Shown here: one piece after another, positions 28,120 to 36,952 of the stretch
How positions within the stretch are numbered: the first letter of the stretch is position 1
Layout of the letters: the number at the start of each line of letters is the position of its first letter
Origin: Hymenobacter duratus
Lineage (GTDB): Bacteria; Bacteroidota; Bacteroidia; Cytophagales; Hymenobacteraceae
DNA: 64,000 bases
Assembly: GCF_014698995.1 (NCBI RefSeq)
Contig: NZ_JACWZZ010000002.1
Coordinates: 434,001-498,000 of the forward strand
Reading direction: 5' to 3'
The notes under the pieces: model-generated
Told to the model about the DNA's origin: nothing
What the model saw: the letters and a program-made list of their open reading frames with translations, nothing else
The model's database searches: none
Position numbers and translations under genes: made by a program

Positions 28120-28761
28120 ATGCAACTTGAACAACGCCGGCTGTGGGCCGGCAGCACCCAGCTGGCTCTGCGCCAGCACGGCTTCTATATCTGCCAGCGT
28201 CAGGCCTCGGGCCGGGCGGTGCTGGAAGTAGAGCTGCCCTACGAAGAAATTCTGCCGGTGCGGGTAGAGCGCCGCAACACGGTGCCCCATAAAAAGCTGC
28301 TGAGTCTGCTGGCCATTGCGTGCTGGTGGCTGTTCACTTACTCACTCGACCACCACGAGGACGCCACGTTTGTCGTTGATTTCTGGTTGTGGTTTCTGGG
28401 CCTGGGCGGTAGCCTGGGGGCCTATATCTGGTATGGCTGGCAGTACCAGTGGCGCGAGTTTGCGCTCCTGACGGCTCGTTCCAGCGTCATTCTGGCCGAC
28501 CGCACCACTGAACGGGACACGTTGCATGGCTTCGCGGAAAGCTTGGAGCGCCGTACCAAAAGCTACCTCCGCCGCGAGTACGGGCAGATTAATCCGCTGG
28601 GGCCTATTGAAATGCAGCTGAGCCGCCTGAACTGGCTGCACACGCTGGAAGTGCTGACCGATGCCGAAACCCGCGCCAGCACCACCCGCCTTACCGGACG
28701 CCTCTCCACCGAAAACCTGCGTAGCATGGGTCAGGACTTGGAAATGCCTTACGTAAATTAA
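28120..28761 (+). CDS. Uncharacterised protein with two membrane helices
   Basis: 213 residues from the ATG at 28120. A 45-residue soluble N-terminus is followed by LLSLLAIACWWLFTYSL and DFWLWFLGLGGSLGAYIWYGW as a helical hairpin, then a charged 115-residue C-terminal domain. I do not recognise the family. The build (a short beta-rich start, two helices, a cytoplasmic tail) is similar to PH-like-flanked membrane proteins, but no motif supports that. It starts 31 bp after the M50 gene and probably shares its transcript. Confidence 0.65.
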   Translation: MQLEQRRLWAGSTQLALRQHGFYICQRQASGRAVLEVELPYEEILPVRVERRNTVPHKKLLSLLAIACWWLFTYSLDHHEDATFVVDFWLWFLGLGGSLGAYIWYGWQYQWREFALLTARSSVILADRTTERDTLHGFAESLERRTKSYLRREYGQINPLGPIEMQLSRLNWLHTLEVLTDAETRASTTRLTGRLSTENLRSMGQDLEMPYVN

Positions 28762-28786
28762 CCTGTAGCCTCACCAGGAAATCAGC

Positions 28787-28857
28787 AGTACCCCGCAACC
28801 ACAGAAAAGCCCGGCAGATGCTGCATCTGCCGGGCTTTTCTGTGGTTGCGGGGTACT
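28787..28857. terminator. Long perfect palindrome, bidirectional terminator
   Basis: Two perfect 35-base arms around a single T (28822). It lies between two convergent genes and ends 2 bp from the pgk stop codon. The inner stem is GC-rich (GCCCGGCAGATGC) with AAAA/TTTT outside it, so it can terminate in both directions. The outer 16 bp of each arm are more than a terminator needs. Confidence 0.8.
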
Positions 28858-28859
28858 AT

Positions 28860-30050
28860 TTAGCGGCCTTCCAATGCTGCTACGCCGGGCAGTTCTTTGC
28901 CCTCCATATACTCCAGTAGCGCGCCGCCGCCGGTGCTGATGTAGCTCACTTTATCGGTGAAGCCCAGCTGGTTGACTGCCGCCGCCGAGTCGCCGCCGCC
29001 GATGAGGCTGAACGCGCCGGCCGCCGTGGCGTCGGCAATGGCCTGCGCTACGGCCTCGGTGCCTTTGGCGAAGGTGGGCATCTCAAACACGCCCATCGGG
29101 CCGTTCCAGAGAATGGTTTTCGACTGGCGCACCACTTCAGCAAACGCCTTGCTGGACTCCGGGCCCAGGTCGAGGCCCATCCAGCCGTCGGGAATTTCGC
29201 TGTTCGAGGCCACTTTCGTCTGGGCGTCGTTGGCGAATTTGTCGGCAATGAGGCTGTCGGTGGGCAGTACCAAATTCACACCTTTGGCTTTGGCCTTCTC
29301 CATCAGGCTCAGGGCCAAGTCCATTTTGTCGGCTTCCAGCAGCGAGCTGCCGATGTGGCCGCCTTGCGCTTTGGCAAACGTGTAGGCCATGCCGCCCCCA
29401 ATCAGCAGGTTGTCCACCTTATCGAGCAGCTTTTCAATCAGCATGATTTTGTCGGAGATTTTGGCGCCGCCCATGATGGCCGTGAAGGGCCGCTCGGCAT
29501 GTTCCAGCACCTTTTTAGCGTTGTCCAACTCGCTTTGCAGCAGGTAGCCGGCCACGCGGTCCTGGGGAGCAAAGTGGCTGGCCATGACGGCCGTGGAGGC
29601 GTGCTTGCGGTGCGCGGCCCCGAAGGCATCATTCACGTACACGTCGCCGAGCGGAGCCAGCTTTTCGGCAAATGCGGCATCGCCTTTCTCTTCCTCGCCA
29701 TAGAAGCGCACGTTTTCCACCAGCAGAATCTGGCCGGGCTGCAGCGCCTTAGCCTGCTCCTGTGCCTTCAGCACGTCATCGGCAAACTGCACTTCCTGGC
29801 CATACTCTTGGCCAAGACGGGCCACAATGTGCCGGAGCGAATACTTATCCTCGGGGCCGCCTTTGGGCCGGCCCAGGTGCGAGAGCAGCACTACCGAGCC
29901 GCCATCGGCCAGAATCTTCTTGATAGTAGGAGTAGCCGAGCGGATGCGGGTATCGTCGGTGATGGCGAAGCTTTTGTCGAGCGGCACGTTGAAGTCAACA
30001 CGCACCACAGCGCGCTTACCGGCAAAGTTGTACTGGTCGAGGGTTTGCAT
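28860..30050 (-). CDS. pgk: Phosphoglycerate kinase
   Basis: 396 residues, a standard length. It transfers phosphate from 1,3-bisphosphoglycerate to ADP in glycolysis. Substrate-binding segments are [22 protein letters not shown] and LSHLGRPKG. The nucleotide-binding part has [47 protein letters not shown] and IGGGDSAAA. It is divergent from the double Ddl gene. A TATCTTCG element close to its start on the minus strand (30077-30084) is a likely -7 site. Confidence 0.98.
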   Translation of the reverse strand: MQTLDQYNFAGKRAVVRVDFNVPLDKSFAITDDTRIRSATPTIKKILADGGSVVLLSHLGRPKGGPEDKYSLRHIVARLGQEYGQEVQFADDVLKAQEQAKALQPGQILLVENVRFYGEEEKGDAAFAEKLAPLGDVYVNDAFGAAHRKHASTAVMASHFAPQDRVAGYLLQSELDNAKKVLEHAERPFTAIMGGAKISDKIMLIEKLLDKVDNLLIGGGMAYTFAKAQGGHIGSSLLEADKMDLALSLMEKAKAKGVNLVLPTDSLIADKFANDAQTKVASNSEIPDGWMGLDLGPESSKAFAEVVRQSKTILWNGPMGVFEMPTFAKGTEAVAQAIADATAAGAFSLIGGGDSAAAVNQLGFTDKVSYISTGGGALLEYMEGKELPGVAALEGR

Positions 30051-30075
30051 GGAATAAGGATTGGGTTGAGGATGG

Positions 30076-30304
30076 GCGAAGATAGGTAATGAGGGGATGG
30101 AGTGATGGAGTGAATGGTGAAATGAAGAACGTCATTCCGAGCGAAGGCGTAGCCGCAGCCGAGGAATCTCGCTAGTGTGGTAGCTACGCACGCGAGATTC
30201 CTCGGCAAGCTCGGAATGACGTTCTTCCACCTTACCTGTCACCTCTTACCTGTCACGTGTCACCATTTACCCCATCACTCCATCCCCTCATTACCTATCT
30301 TTGC
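30076..30304. repeat. Nested inverted repeat between pgk and ddl
   Basis: Outer arms 30076-30108 and 30272-30304 are inverted copies (32 of 33 bases). They enclose an inner hairpin element at 30124-30227 of the dispersed intergenic family (arms 30124-30141 with 30210-30227, and 30159-30172 with 30192-30205). Each outer arm carries a TATCTT(T/C)G element pointing outward, to pgk on one side and ddl on the other. Confidence 0.8.
30296..30303 (+). promoter_or_regulatory. Predicted -7 element for the double ddl gene
   Basis: TATCTTTG fits TAnnTTTG fully and ends 8 bp before the ATG, implying a leaderless or very short leader. No clear -33 TTTG is seen at the right distance, so confidence is moderate. 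Its mirror image at 30077-30084 faces pgk. Confidence 0.45.
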
Positions 30305-30311
30305 GCTACCT

Positions 30312-33011
30312 ATGAAAATTGGCATCTTCTTCGGCGGCCCGTCGCGTGAGCGGGAAATCAGCTTCGCGGGCGGCCGCACCGTATACGACAACCTCGACAA
30401 GGCCCTGTTTGAGGCCGTGCCGGTGTTTGTGGACAGTCGCGGCAACTTCATTCTGCTCGATTGGCACTACATCTACAAAGGCACCATCCGGGACTTCTAC
30501 CCGCCGGTTTCGGCGCTGCCCGCTTCCGAGCACAAGCTGCAGGTGTACCTGGAAAGCCTGGGCGAGCTGACACAGGCCGAGCAGGACCAGATTATCAGCG
30601 AAGTAGGCCGCCGCGTGCAGCCCCACGAGCTGCGTGAGCTGATGGATTTCGCTTTCCTGGCTTTGCACGGTCCGGCCGGCGAAGATGGCGCCATTCAAGG
30701 GCTGCTGGAGTGGTACGGTATTCCGTACTCGGGCTCCGGCATCCTGCCTTCGGCGTTTGGCATCGATAAGATTGCGCAGAAAAAACTGCTGCACGCACTG
30801 GGCCGCCCCACGCCCGCTTTCCGCGTCGTGACGGCCGAAGAGTGGGACGCCGCCGACCCGCAGGCTACCCTCGACTACCTCGTACGGGAACTGGGTTTGC
30901 CGCTGGTATTCAAGGCGCCGCGCCAGGGCAGCAGCATCGGCATCAGCATCCTGCGCGAAGCCGACGTGACCAAGTTTCAGGCGGCCATTGACCGCAGCCT
31001 GTTCCGCAAAACCGTGACCCGTGCCGACTGGCAGCGCCTTTCGGAGCGTGACAAGCTGGCCTGGGTGCAACACCTCACCGATATCCGCGACGGTATCGGG
31101 CTGCCGGTGGTGCTCGACGACGAGCCGACCATTATCTATCATCCCGAAACGCTGCTCACTACAGTTAGTGAGCGGCTCGAAACTGCTGAGGCGGTGCGCC
31201 TGACCAACGTGGATGGTGAGTCGCAGGTGTTGGTAGAGAGCTTCGTGCACGGCCGCGAGTTTTCGTGCATTGTGGTGGAAGACCCGAGCGGCAAGCCGCT
31301 GGCGCTGCCCCCCACGGAGATTGTGAAGGGTGAGGAGATGTTCGACTACCGCTCGAAATACCTGCCCGGTCTGTCGCGCAAAATCACCCCCATCGACCTG
31401 CCCGAAGCCGAAATCCAGCGCATCCGGGAGGCCTGCGAGGAAATGTTCACCACGTTTGGCTTCCAGGTATACGCCCGCCTCGACGGCTTTCTGGCTCAGG
31501 ACGGGCAGCTATTCCTCAACGACCCGAACACCACGTCGGGCATGCTGCCGGCTTCGTTCTTCTTCCACCAAGCCGCCGAAATCGGGCTCAATCCGTCGCA
31601 GTTCCTCACGTTCCTGATTCGCACGTCGGTGGCAGCGCGGCGGCGCGGCGGCATGCAGCCGGTGCGGCTGGCTGGCCTGCTCGCCCGCCTTGATGCAGCC
31701 GTGGCTTCGCGGGCCCACGAGGAGCGCACCCGCACCAAAGTAGCCGTAATTATGGGCGGTTACTCGTCGGAGCGGCACATTTCGGTGGAAAGCGGCCGCA
31801 ACATCTACGAGAAGCTCAGCTCCAGCGTCAAGTACGAGCCGGTGCCCGTGTTTCTGGCCGGCAACAGCCAAGAATTCCGCCTGTATGTGCTGCCCATCAA
31901 CGTGATGCTGAAGGACAACGCCGACGACATCCGGGAGAAAATAGAATACGCCGAGGCCGGCCACGAGCTGCACCCGGTGCTGGCCCGCATCCGCCGCGAG
32001 GCTGAGGCCATCACCAGCACCTACGCTGGCCAGGCCACGGCGCAGCCGCGCCGTGTTTCGTTCGAGGAGTTGGCCGACATGGTAGATGAGGTATTTATTG
32101 CGCTGCACGGCCGCCCCGGCGAGGATGGCGCGCTACAGCGTGAGCTGGAAAAGTTCGGGCTTCCCTACAACGGCTCGGGCGCCGATTCCAGCTCCGTTAC
32201 CATAAACAAGTTTGAAACGAACCGCCGCCTGCGCGAAGCCGGGCTGCGCGTGGCCGAGCACCGCATGGCCAGCCGCCTGGAGTGGCAGGCCGATGCCGAA
32301 GGCTTCTACCGCAGCCTCGAAACGCAGTTCCCCTACCCCTTCATTGCCAAGCCCGCCGACGACGGCTGCTCTTCGGCGGTGAAGAAAATTAAGACCCGCG
32401 CCGAGCTGCAGGCCTTCACCCGCCTCATCTTCCGCGACCAGGAAGACCTGATGCCCGAGGATGCTACCACGCTTAATCTAGGCTTCAAAGAGGAATTTCC
32501 GCAGAAGGATGCCTTCCTGGTGGAAACCCTGATTTCGCGCGACGGGGCGGCGCATTTCCTGGAAGTAACGGGCGGCCTGCTCACGCATTTCGGGCCCAAT
32601 GGCGAGCTGCAGATTGAGGTGTTTGAGGCTTCCGAAGCTTTGGCAACAGGTGAGGTACTGAGCCTGGAGGAGAAGTTTCTGGCTGGCGAAGGCCAGAACA
32701 TCACGCCTGCCCGCTACGCCCCGGAGCCGCAGGAGCGCCAGCGCATTTCGGAGGAAGTGAAAGCCGAGCTGAAGCGCGTGGCCGAAGTGCTCGACATCCA
32801 GGGCTATGCCCGCATCGACGCGTTTGTGCGGGTGCGCGACAACGGCGCCGTGGAGGTGCTCATTATTGAGGTGAACTCGCTGCCCGGCATGACGCCCGCC
32901 ACCTGCATCTTCCACCAGACGGCGCTGGCCGGCTACACGCCCTATCAGTTCATCGACCAGATTCTGGATTTTGGGAAGAAGAGAAGCGAAAAGCTGGCCT
33001 TGAAAAGCTAA
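30312..33011 (+). CDS. Tandem D-alanine-D-alanine ligase (two Ddl modules in one chain)
   Basis: 899 residues, against about 300-370 for a normal Ddl. Module 1 (about 1-440) starts MKIGIFFGGPSRERE. It has FLALHGPAGEDG, KAPRQGSSIG, FDYRSKYLPG (Tyr350 at the omega-loop position), ARLDG (Asp391) and LNDPNTTSGM (Asn406). Module 2 (about 474-899) starts VAVIMGGYSSERHIS. It has FIALHGRPGEDG, KPADDGCSSA, SLEEKFLAG (Phe789 at the omega-loop position), ARIDA (Asp836) and EVNSLPGM (Glu853, Asn855). Both keep ATP-grasp metal and ATP residues, though module 1 has Asp404 where Glu is usual. It joins two D-alanines for the peptidoglycan stem; module 2 may differ in acceptor use. The PASTA gene follows. Confidence 0.9.
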   Translation: MKIGIFFGGPSREREISFAGGRTVYDNLDKALFEAVPVFVDSRGNFILLDWHYIYKGTIRDFYPPVSALPASEHKLQVYLESLGELTQAEQDQIISEVGRRVQPHELRELMDFAFLALHGPAGEDGAIQGLLEWYGIPYSGSGILPSAFGIDKIAQKKLLHALGRPTPAFRVVTAEEWDAADPQATLDYLVRELGLPLVFKAPRQGSSIGISILREADVTKFQAAIDRSLFRKTVTRADWQRLSERDKLAWVQHLTDIRDGIGLPVVLDDEPTIIYHPETLLTTVSERLETAEAVRLTNVDGESQVLVESFVHGREFSCIVVEDPSGKPLALPPTEIVKGEEMFDYRSKYLPGLSRKITPIDLPEAEIQRIREACEEMFTTFGFQVYARLDGFLAQDGQLFLNDPNTTSGMLPASFFFHQAAEIGLNPSQFLTFLIRTSVAARRRGGMQPVRLAGLLARLDAAVASRAHEERTRTKVAVIMGGYSSERHISVESGRNIYEKLSSSVKYEPVPVFLAGNSQEFRLYVLPINVMLKDNADDIREKIEYAEAGHELHPVLARIRREAEAITSTYAGQATAQPRRVSFEELADMVDEVFIALHGRPGEDGALQRELEKFGLPYNGSGADSSSVTINKFETNRRLREAGLRVAEHRMASRLEWQADAEGFYRSLETQFPYPFIAKPADDGCSSAVKKIKTRAELQAFTRLIFRDQEDLMPEDATTLNLGFKEEFPQKDAFLVETLISRDGAAHFLEVTGGLLTHFGPNGELQIEVFEASEALATGEVLSLEEKFLAGEGQNITPARYAPEPQERQRISEEVKAELKRVAEVLDIQGYARIDAFVRVRDNGAVEVLIIEVNSLPGMTPATCIFHQTALAGYTPYQFIDQILDFGKKRSEKLALKS

Positions 33012-33071
33012 ACTGCTGGCCTTAGCGTTATTTGCCCCTCTCTCTTCCGCTTGCTCACTTCTATTCGTAAG

Positions 33072-33857
33072 ATGTCCTTTCTCAAATCTGATACGCCGCT
33101 TGACCTTGTAAAACACCTGCTGGTGATTGGCGTGGCCACGGCAGTACTGGTGTTCGGGTTCTTTTTCGTGTATCTGCCCCTCACTACCAACCACGGCGAA
33201 ACCATTGTGGTGCCCAAAATCACGGGCATGAACCAGGCCGACCTGGAAGACTACCTTGACGAGCGGAACCTGCGTTTCTACGTCGATGACAGCTCCTACA
33301 ATCCCGGCACGCGGCCCTTCACGGTGCTCAACCAGGACCCCGCCCCCGGTGAGAAGGTGAAGGAAGACCGGAAAATCTACATTACGGTGGCCATGAAAAA
33401 CCCACCCGTCATCAAGATGCCCAAGCTGACCGATGGCTCGGTGAAAAACGCCCAGATGATTCTGAGCAGCTACGACTTGGTGGTGGGCCAGATTAAGCTG
33501 GTGCCCAATATTCAGCAGAACGCCGTGCTGCGGCAGCTGGTAGGCGGTAAGGACATTGCACCCGGCGCGGCCATTGCCAAAGGCACTAAAGTCGACCTGG
33601 AAGTAGGCGACGGCCTCGGCAACCAGGAATTCCCGGTGCCTAACCTCATCAACATGCCCGCCGATGAAGCGACTACGCTGCTGGTAGGCCAGGGCCTGCA
33701 ACTGGGCGAAGTATTCTACCAGCCGGCTCAGGACGGCGAAACCGATGGCACGGTGGTGAAGCAGCGCCCCGTGGCTACGCCCGGCGCCACTATCCGCATG
33801 GGCCAGCTGGTTGATATCTGGGTGGCGGGCGACGAGCCGGTGAAGAGCGTTAACTAA
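33072..33857 (+). CDS. PASTA-domain membrane protein without kinase
   Basis: 261 residues from the ATG at 33072. A short cytoplasmic start and one helix (about 16-36, LLVIGVATAVLVFGFFFVYLP) are followed by three PASTA repeats (about 43-110, 111-180 and 185-255; each with a VP/MP-x-L/I opening and a G-x-x-V end). PASTA domains bind peptidoglycan or beta-lactams in Ser/Thr kinases and PBPs. Here there is no kinase or transpeptidase domain. It is 60 bp after the double ddl gene, so a cell-wall sensing or scaffold role is likely. Confidence 0.9.
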   Translation: MSFLKSDTPLDLVKHLLVIGVATAVLVFGFFFVYLPLTTNHGETIVVPKITGMNQADLEDYLDERNLRFYVDDSSYNPGTRPFTVLNQDPAPGEKVKEDRKIYITVAMKNPPVIKMPKLTDGSVKNAQMILSSYDLVVGQIKLVPNIQQNAVLRQLVGGKDIAPGAAIAKGTKVDLEVGDGLGNQEFPVPNLINMPADEATTLLVGQGLQLGEVFYQPAQDGETDGTVVKQRPVATPGATIRMGQLVDIWVAGDEPVKSVN

Positions 33858-33875
33858 GTCCACACTCTACCTTAT

Positions 33876-33928
33876 CAGAAGCCCTTACTAGGGCAGTTGC
33901 ACTGCAACTGCTTTGGTAAGGGCTTCTG
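33876..33928. terminator. Double-stem hairpin after the PASTA gene
   Basis: Outer 13-bp perfect stem (33876-33888 with 33916-33928) and an inner stem built on GCAGTTGC/GCAACTGC. There is no strong T-run, so it may be a terminator or an mRNA 3' protector. Confidence 0.55.
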
Positions 33929-34025
33929 GCTGAAAGGCAGTATACGGGATGGTGTTTTTTCCCGCGACGCCTGAAATTTTCTCTGCTGCCGGCACGTTTG
34001 ACGCAGGTATCCTAACTTAGTCCCG

Positions 34026-35924
34026 ATGATGTGTCCGAAACCTTTACGCCTCTCTGTTTTATCATTTCTGAGTTTGCTGCCGCTGGCTGGCCTGGCGCAG
34101 CTGGGGCCGCTCACCTCCGACCCCGGCCGCACTTCGCCGGGCGCATTCCGCCCGCGGGCCACGGCCCAGCGCAGTCAGGCGCTGGCCCTGCCCTTTTTCG
34201 ATGACTTCACGACCCCTCTGGATGGGCGGCCCAATGTTCAGTTGTGGCAGAATGGGGGCGGCGTACTGGTCAGCAACCGGTTTGCGGTAGCACCGCCCAC
34301 CCGCGGCACCGCCACCTTCGATGGGCTGAAGGCCGATGGCCGCCCGTATGGCAGCGGCTACAGCGACATTGATACGCTCACCTCGCAGGCCATCGACCTG
34401 AGCGCCAGCACAGCCGCCAGCAAGCTGTACCTGGGATTTTACTGGCAGGCCGGCAACGTACTGCGGGCTCCGGAGCAGAGCAGCAGTTCCCGCACCCGGT
34501 CGTTGCAGCTGGAATTCCGGGACGCCTCCGGCAACTGGGTGCCCGTCTGGACCCGGCTCAGCAATGGCACGCGCGAAGCATTCCGGCGCAAGTTTGTAGC
34601 CATTGACCAGACGCGTTTTCTGCACGCCAATTTCCAGTTCCGGTTTCGCACCAAAGGCAGTCTGGCCAGCAACGATGACTCCTGGAGCGTCGACTATGTG
34701 AAGCTGGCTCCGGTGCAGACCACGGCTGATTCGGTGTATCAGGATGTGGCGACCAGCAAGCCGCTGAGCAGCCTGCTGGCCCGGGGCTCGGCCATGCCGG
34801 TGTGGCAGTACAACGCGGCAGCCAATCCGGCCAGCATGCTCAATCCGGCCACGTACACCACCATCAACAACCTCTCGACCACCAATATTCCGGTTCCCGG
34901 CCAGTGGATAGGCACGCTGGAAGTGCTGCCGAGTGGGCCGGTGGCGGCATTCACCACCACCCCGGCTTTCACGCTGAGTAGCCCGCAATACCAGGCGCGC
35001 ATAGAAGGCGACCTGCGCACCAGCCCCATCCCGGTTACGGCCGACCCCAAAACGATTCGGCACCGCATCCAGCTAAACACCGGTGAAGGCGGCGTCAACC
35101 CGCTTACGCTACCCAACGACAACATCATTCGGCTGACGGAGCTGAATGACTATTACGCCTTTGACGATGGCACGGCCGAAGCTACCGTGAGCGTACCGCA
35201 ACCGGGTTTGGCCACCAACTATTATGCCTTGCGCTTCGAGTTGAATAAGCCCGACCAAGTACGTAGCATCCGTATTTCGCCCTCGTTCCCGAGTGCGGCC
35301 AACCGCACGATAACCGTAAATGTCTGGGACGCGGATCCGGCGAACAGCAACGCTCCCACCCGCCTGCCCAAGTCCACGCAGAGCATCCAGCTGCCTGACT
35401 CTTTGCCGGCCGGGCAGACTTTTCTGGAAGTAGCTCTTCCTAGTCCGGTGGCGGTGAGCGGCGTGTTTTATGCCGGGTACGGCCATGGGGTCATCAGCAC
35501 GGCGCTCAATATCAATGTTGACATGAATACTGTGCCGCCAGCCGATGCCATGTGGCAGTTTACCCGGGGTTTCTGGGAGCCTAAGTCTACTGTTTCGCCC
35601 GCCACTCCGCCTCTTTATGACGGCTATGCCCTCATGTTGCGGCCCGTGATGACCAACAATGTGCTGGCTGTAGCGCCAGCAGCCGTGGCGGCTGGGTATG
35701 CTCTCTATCCAAACCCCAGTTCGGATGGACAAGTACAGGTGCAGGGGCGCTATAGCCGGGCGCTGGTGCTGGATGCATTAGGTAGGGTAGCCTGGCAGCA
35801 GCCGGCCGCGCAGCAGGGCCAGCCGGCGCTGGATCTGCGGGAGTTGCCGGCCGGTCTGTATCTGGTTCAGCTTGCCTTGCCGGATGGCCTGACGGTTACG
35901 AAGCGCCTGATACTGACTAAATAG
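34026..35924 (+). CDS. Secreted protein with T9SS type A sorting domain
   Basis: 632 residues with a signal peptide (cleavage after LAGLAQ, about 25). The 500-residue middle is beta-rich and of unknown family. It includes DDSWSVDYVKL, typical of MAM/jelly-roll-like segments in such proteins, and a later DDGTAEATV segment. The C-terminus has YPNPSSDGQVQVQG and LRELPAGLYLVQL, with a final KRLILTK: a type A sorting domain read by the type IX system, which exports and anchors the protein at the cell surface. The function is not predictable. Confidence 0.85.
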   Translation: MMCPKPLRLSVLSFLSLLPLAGLAQLGPLTSDPGRTSPGAFRPRATAQRSQALALPFFDDFTTPLDGRPNVQLWQNGGGVLVSNRFAVAPPTRGTATFDGLKADGRPYGSGYSDIDTLTSQAIDLSASTAASKLYLGFYWQAGNVLRAPEQSSSSRTRSLQLEFRDASGNWVPVWTRLSNGTREAFRRKFVAIDQTRFLHANFQFRFRTKGSLASNDDSWSVDYVKLAPVQTTADSVYQDVATSKPLSSLLARGSAMPVWQYNAAANPASMLNPATYTTINNLSTTNIPVPGQWIGTLEVLPSGPVAAFTTTPAFTLSSPQYQARIEGDLRTSPIPVTADPKTIRHRIQLNTGEGGVNPLTLPNDNIIRLTELNDYYAFDDGTAEATVSVPQPGLATNYYALRFELNKPDQVRSIRISPSFPSAANRTITVNVWDADPANSNAPTRLPKSTQSIQLPDSLPAGQTFLEVALPSPVAVSGVFYAGYGHGVISTALNINVDMNTVPPADAMWQFTRGFWEPKSTVSPATPPLYDGYALMLRPVMTNNVLAVAPAAVAAGYALYPNPSSDGQVQVQGRYSRALVLDALGRVAWQQPAAQQGQPALDLRELPAGLYLVQLALPDGLTVTKRLILTK

Positions 35925-36020
35925 CACCCGAAAACTGCGCGGATTAGCGGCACTTCTGCGCAGTTTTTCCCACCTTTGCTCTTCCTTCCACATCCTTCTA
36001 CCACCCTTTTTTCTCATTTT

Positions 36021-36320
36021 ATGCCCGACATCACCCCTGCCGAGCTAAAGCAACGCCAGGCCGCTGGCGAGACACCAACCATCATTGACGTGCGCGAACC
36101 TTGGGAAAATGAGGAAGGCCGCATTGAGGGTAGCCAGAATATTCCGCTCGGCACGCTTCCCCAGAAGCTCGAGGATCTGGAGGACTTAAAGGACCAGGAG
36201 ATAATCGTGCACTGCAAGGGCGGCGGACGTTCGTCTACTGCCAAAGCCTTCCTGAGCCAGCAGGGCTTCACACACGTGCGGAACCTGGTAGGCGGCTTTC
36301 AGGCGTATCAGCAGAGCTAA
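36021..36320 (+). CDS. Rhodanese-like domain protein
   Basis: 99 residues from the ATG at 36021: a single rhodanese domain. IIDVREPWENEEGRIEGSQNIP is the CH2A-like start and HCKGGGRSS the active-site loop with Cys65. It carries persulfide sulfur in the cytoplasm; no signal peptide is seen. Upstream is a CACCTTTG sequence, one base off the -7 consensus. A terminator follows. Confidence 0.92.
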   Translation: MPDITPAELKQRQAAGETPTIIDVREPWENEEGRIEGSQNIPLGTLPQKLEDLEDLKDQEIIVHCKGGGRSSTAKAFLSQQGFTHVRNLVGGFQAYQQS

Positions 36321-36339
36321 TCATCCGTTTTCCTGTCTA

Positions 36340-36376
36340 AAAGGCTGCCTTCCACCCAGGAGGCAGCCTTTTTTAT
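36340..36376 (+). terminator. Terminator of the rhodanese gene
   Basis: A 10-bp perfect stem (36341-36350 with 36361-36370) with a 10-base loop and a T-run. Confidence 0.85.
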
Positions 36377-36414
36377 GCCCTTTGCACAGACTGTATGGAA
36401 TCAGGCCTAAAAAA

Positions 36415-36432
36415 TTAATTGCACACAATTAA
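36415..36432. promoter_or_regulatory. Probable OhrR operator
   Basis: An inverted repeat TTAATTG-caca-CAATTAA, 38 bp before the regulator's ATG. It resembles the AT-rich CAATT/AATTG palindromes bound by OhrR-type MarR proteins. The placement suggests that the regulator controls itself together with ohr. Confidence 0.65.
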
Positions 36433-36469
36433 ACATTACACAACCTTATCCGTTCTATACCCGAACTGC

Positions 36470-36922
36470 ATGAGCAACGACACGCCCCATACCGCCCCCA
36501 ATCCCCTGCAACAGCTGGACAACCAACTGTGCTTTCCGCTGTATGCACTCTCCCGCATGGTCACGAAGGCCTACCAGCCACTTTTGCAGGAGCTGGACCT
36601 GACTTACCCGCAGTACCTCGTGTTTCTGCTGCTGTGGGAACACCAGGAGCTAACGGTAAAGGAGCTGGGCGACAAGCTGCTGCTGGACTCCGGCACGCTC
36701 ACGCCGCTGCTCAAGCGCCTGGAACAGAAACACTGGATCAGCAGGCGCCGCGACCCGCGCGACGAGCGGTCCGTCATCATTGGGCTATTACCGGCCGGCC
36801 GGGCATTGCAGGAAAGAGCCTGCAAGGTGCCGGAGCAGGTTTTTGCTCAGCTCGACATGTCACCGACGGAGTTTGAGGCATTGCGCCAACAACTGCGTCA
36901 TCTGTTAACTCACCTGGCTTAG
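36470..36922 (+). CDS. ohrR: OhrR-type MarR-family repressor
   Basis: 150 residues from the ATG at 36470. The N-terminal helix has LDNQLCFPLYALSR, with Cys21 at the site of the peroxide-sensing cysteine of OhrR. The winged helix has LTVKELGDKLLLDSGTLTPLLKRLE and SRRRDPRDERS. Oxidation of the cysteine by organic hydroperoxide should release DNA. It lies 30 bp before ohr, and a fitting operator is upstream. No second sensor Cys is seen beyond Cys96-type positions; Cys in RACKVPEQ may serve as partner. Confidence 0.9.
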   Translation: MSNDTPHTAPNPLQQLDNQLCFPLYALSRMVTKAYQPLLQELDLTYPQYLVFLLLWEHQELTVKELGDKLLLDSGTLTPLLKRLEQKHWISRRRDPRDERSVIIGLLPAGRALQERACKVPEQVFAQLDMSPTEFEALRQQLRHLLTHLA

Positions 36923-36952
36923 GCCGTTTTACTTTTTCTTTTCCTACTTCCG

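Noticed and set aside
32478-33863. Minus-strand ORF of 461 codons
   Set aside because: It runs across the end of the double ddl and the PASTA gene in antisense; both of those have strong family motifs.
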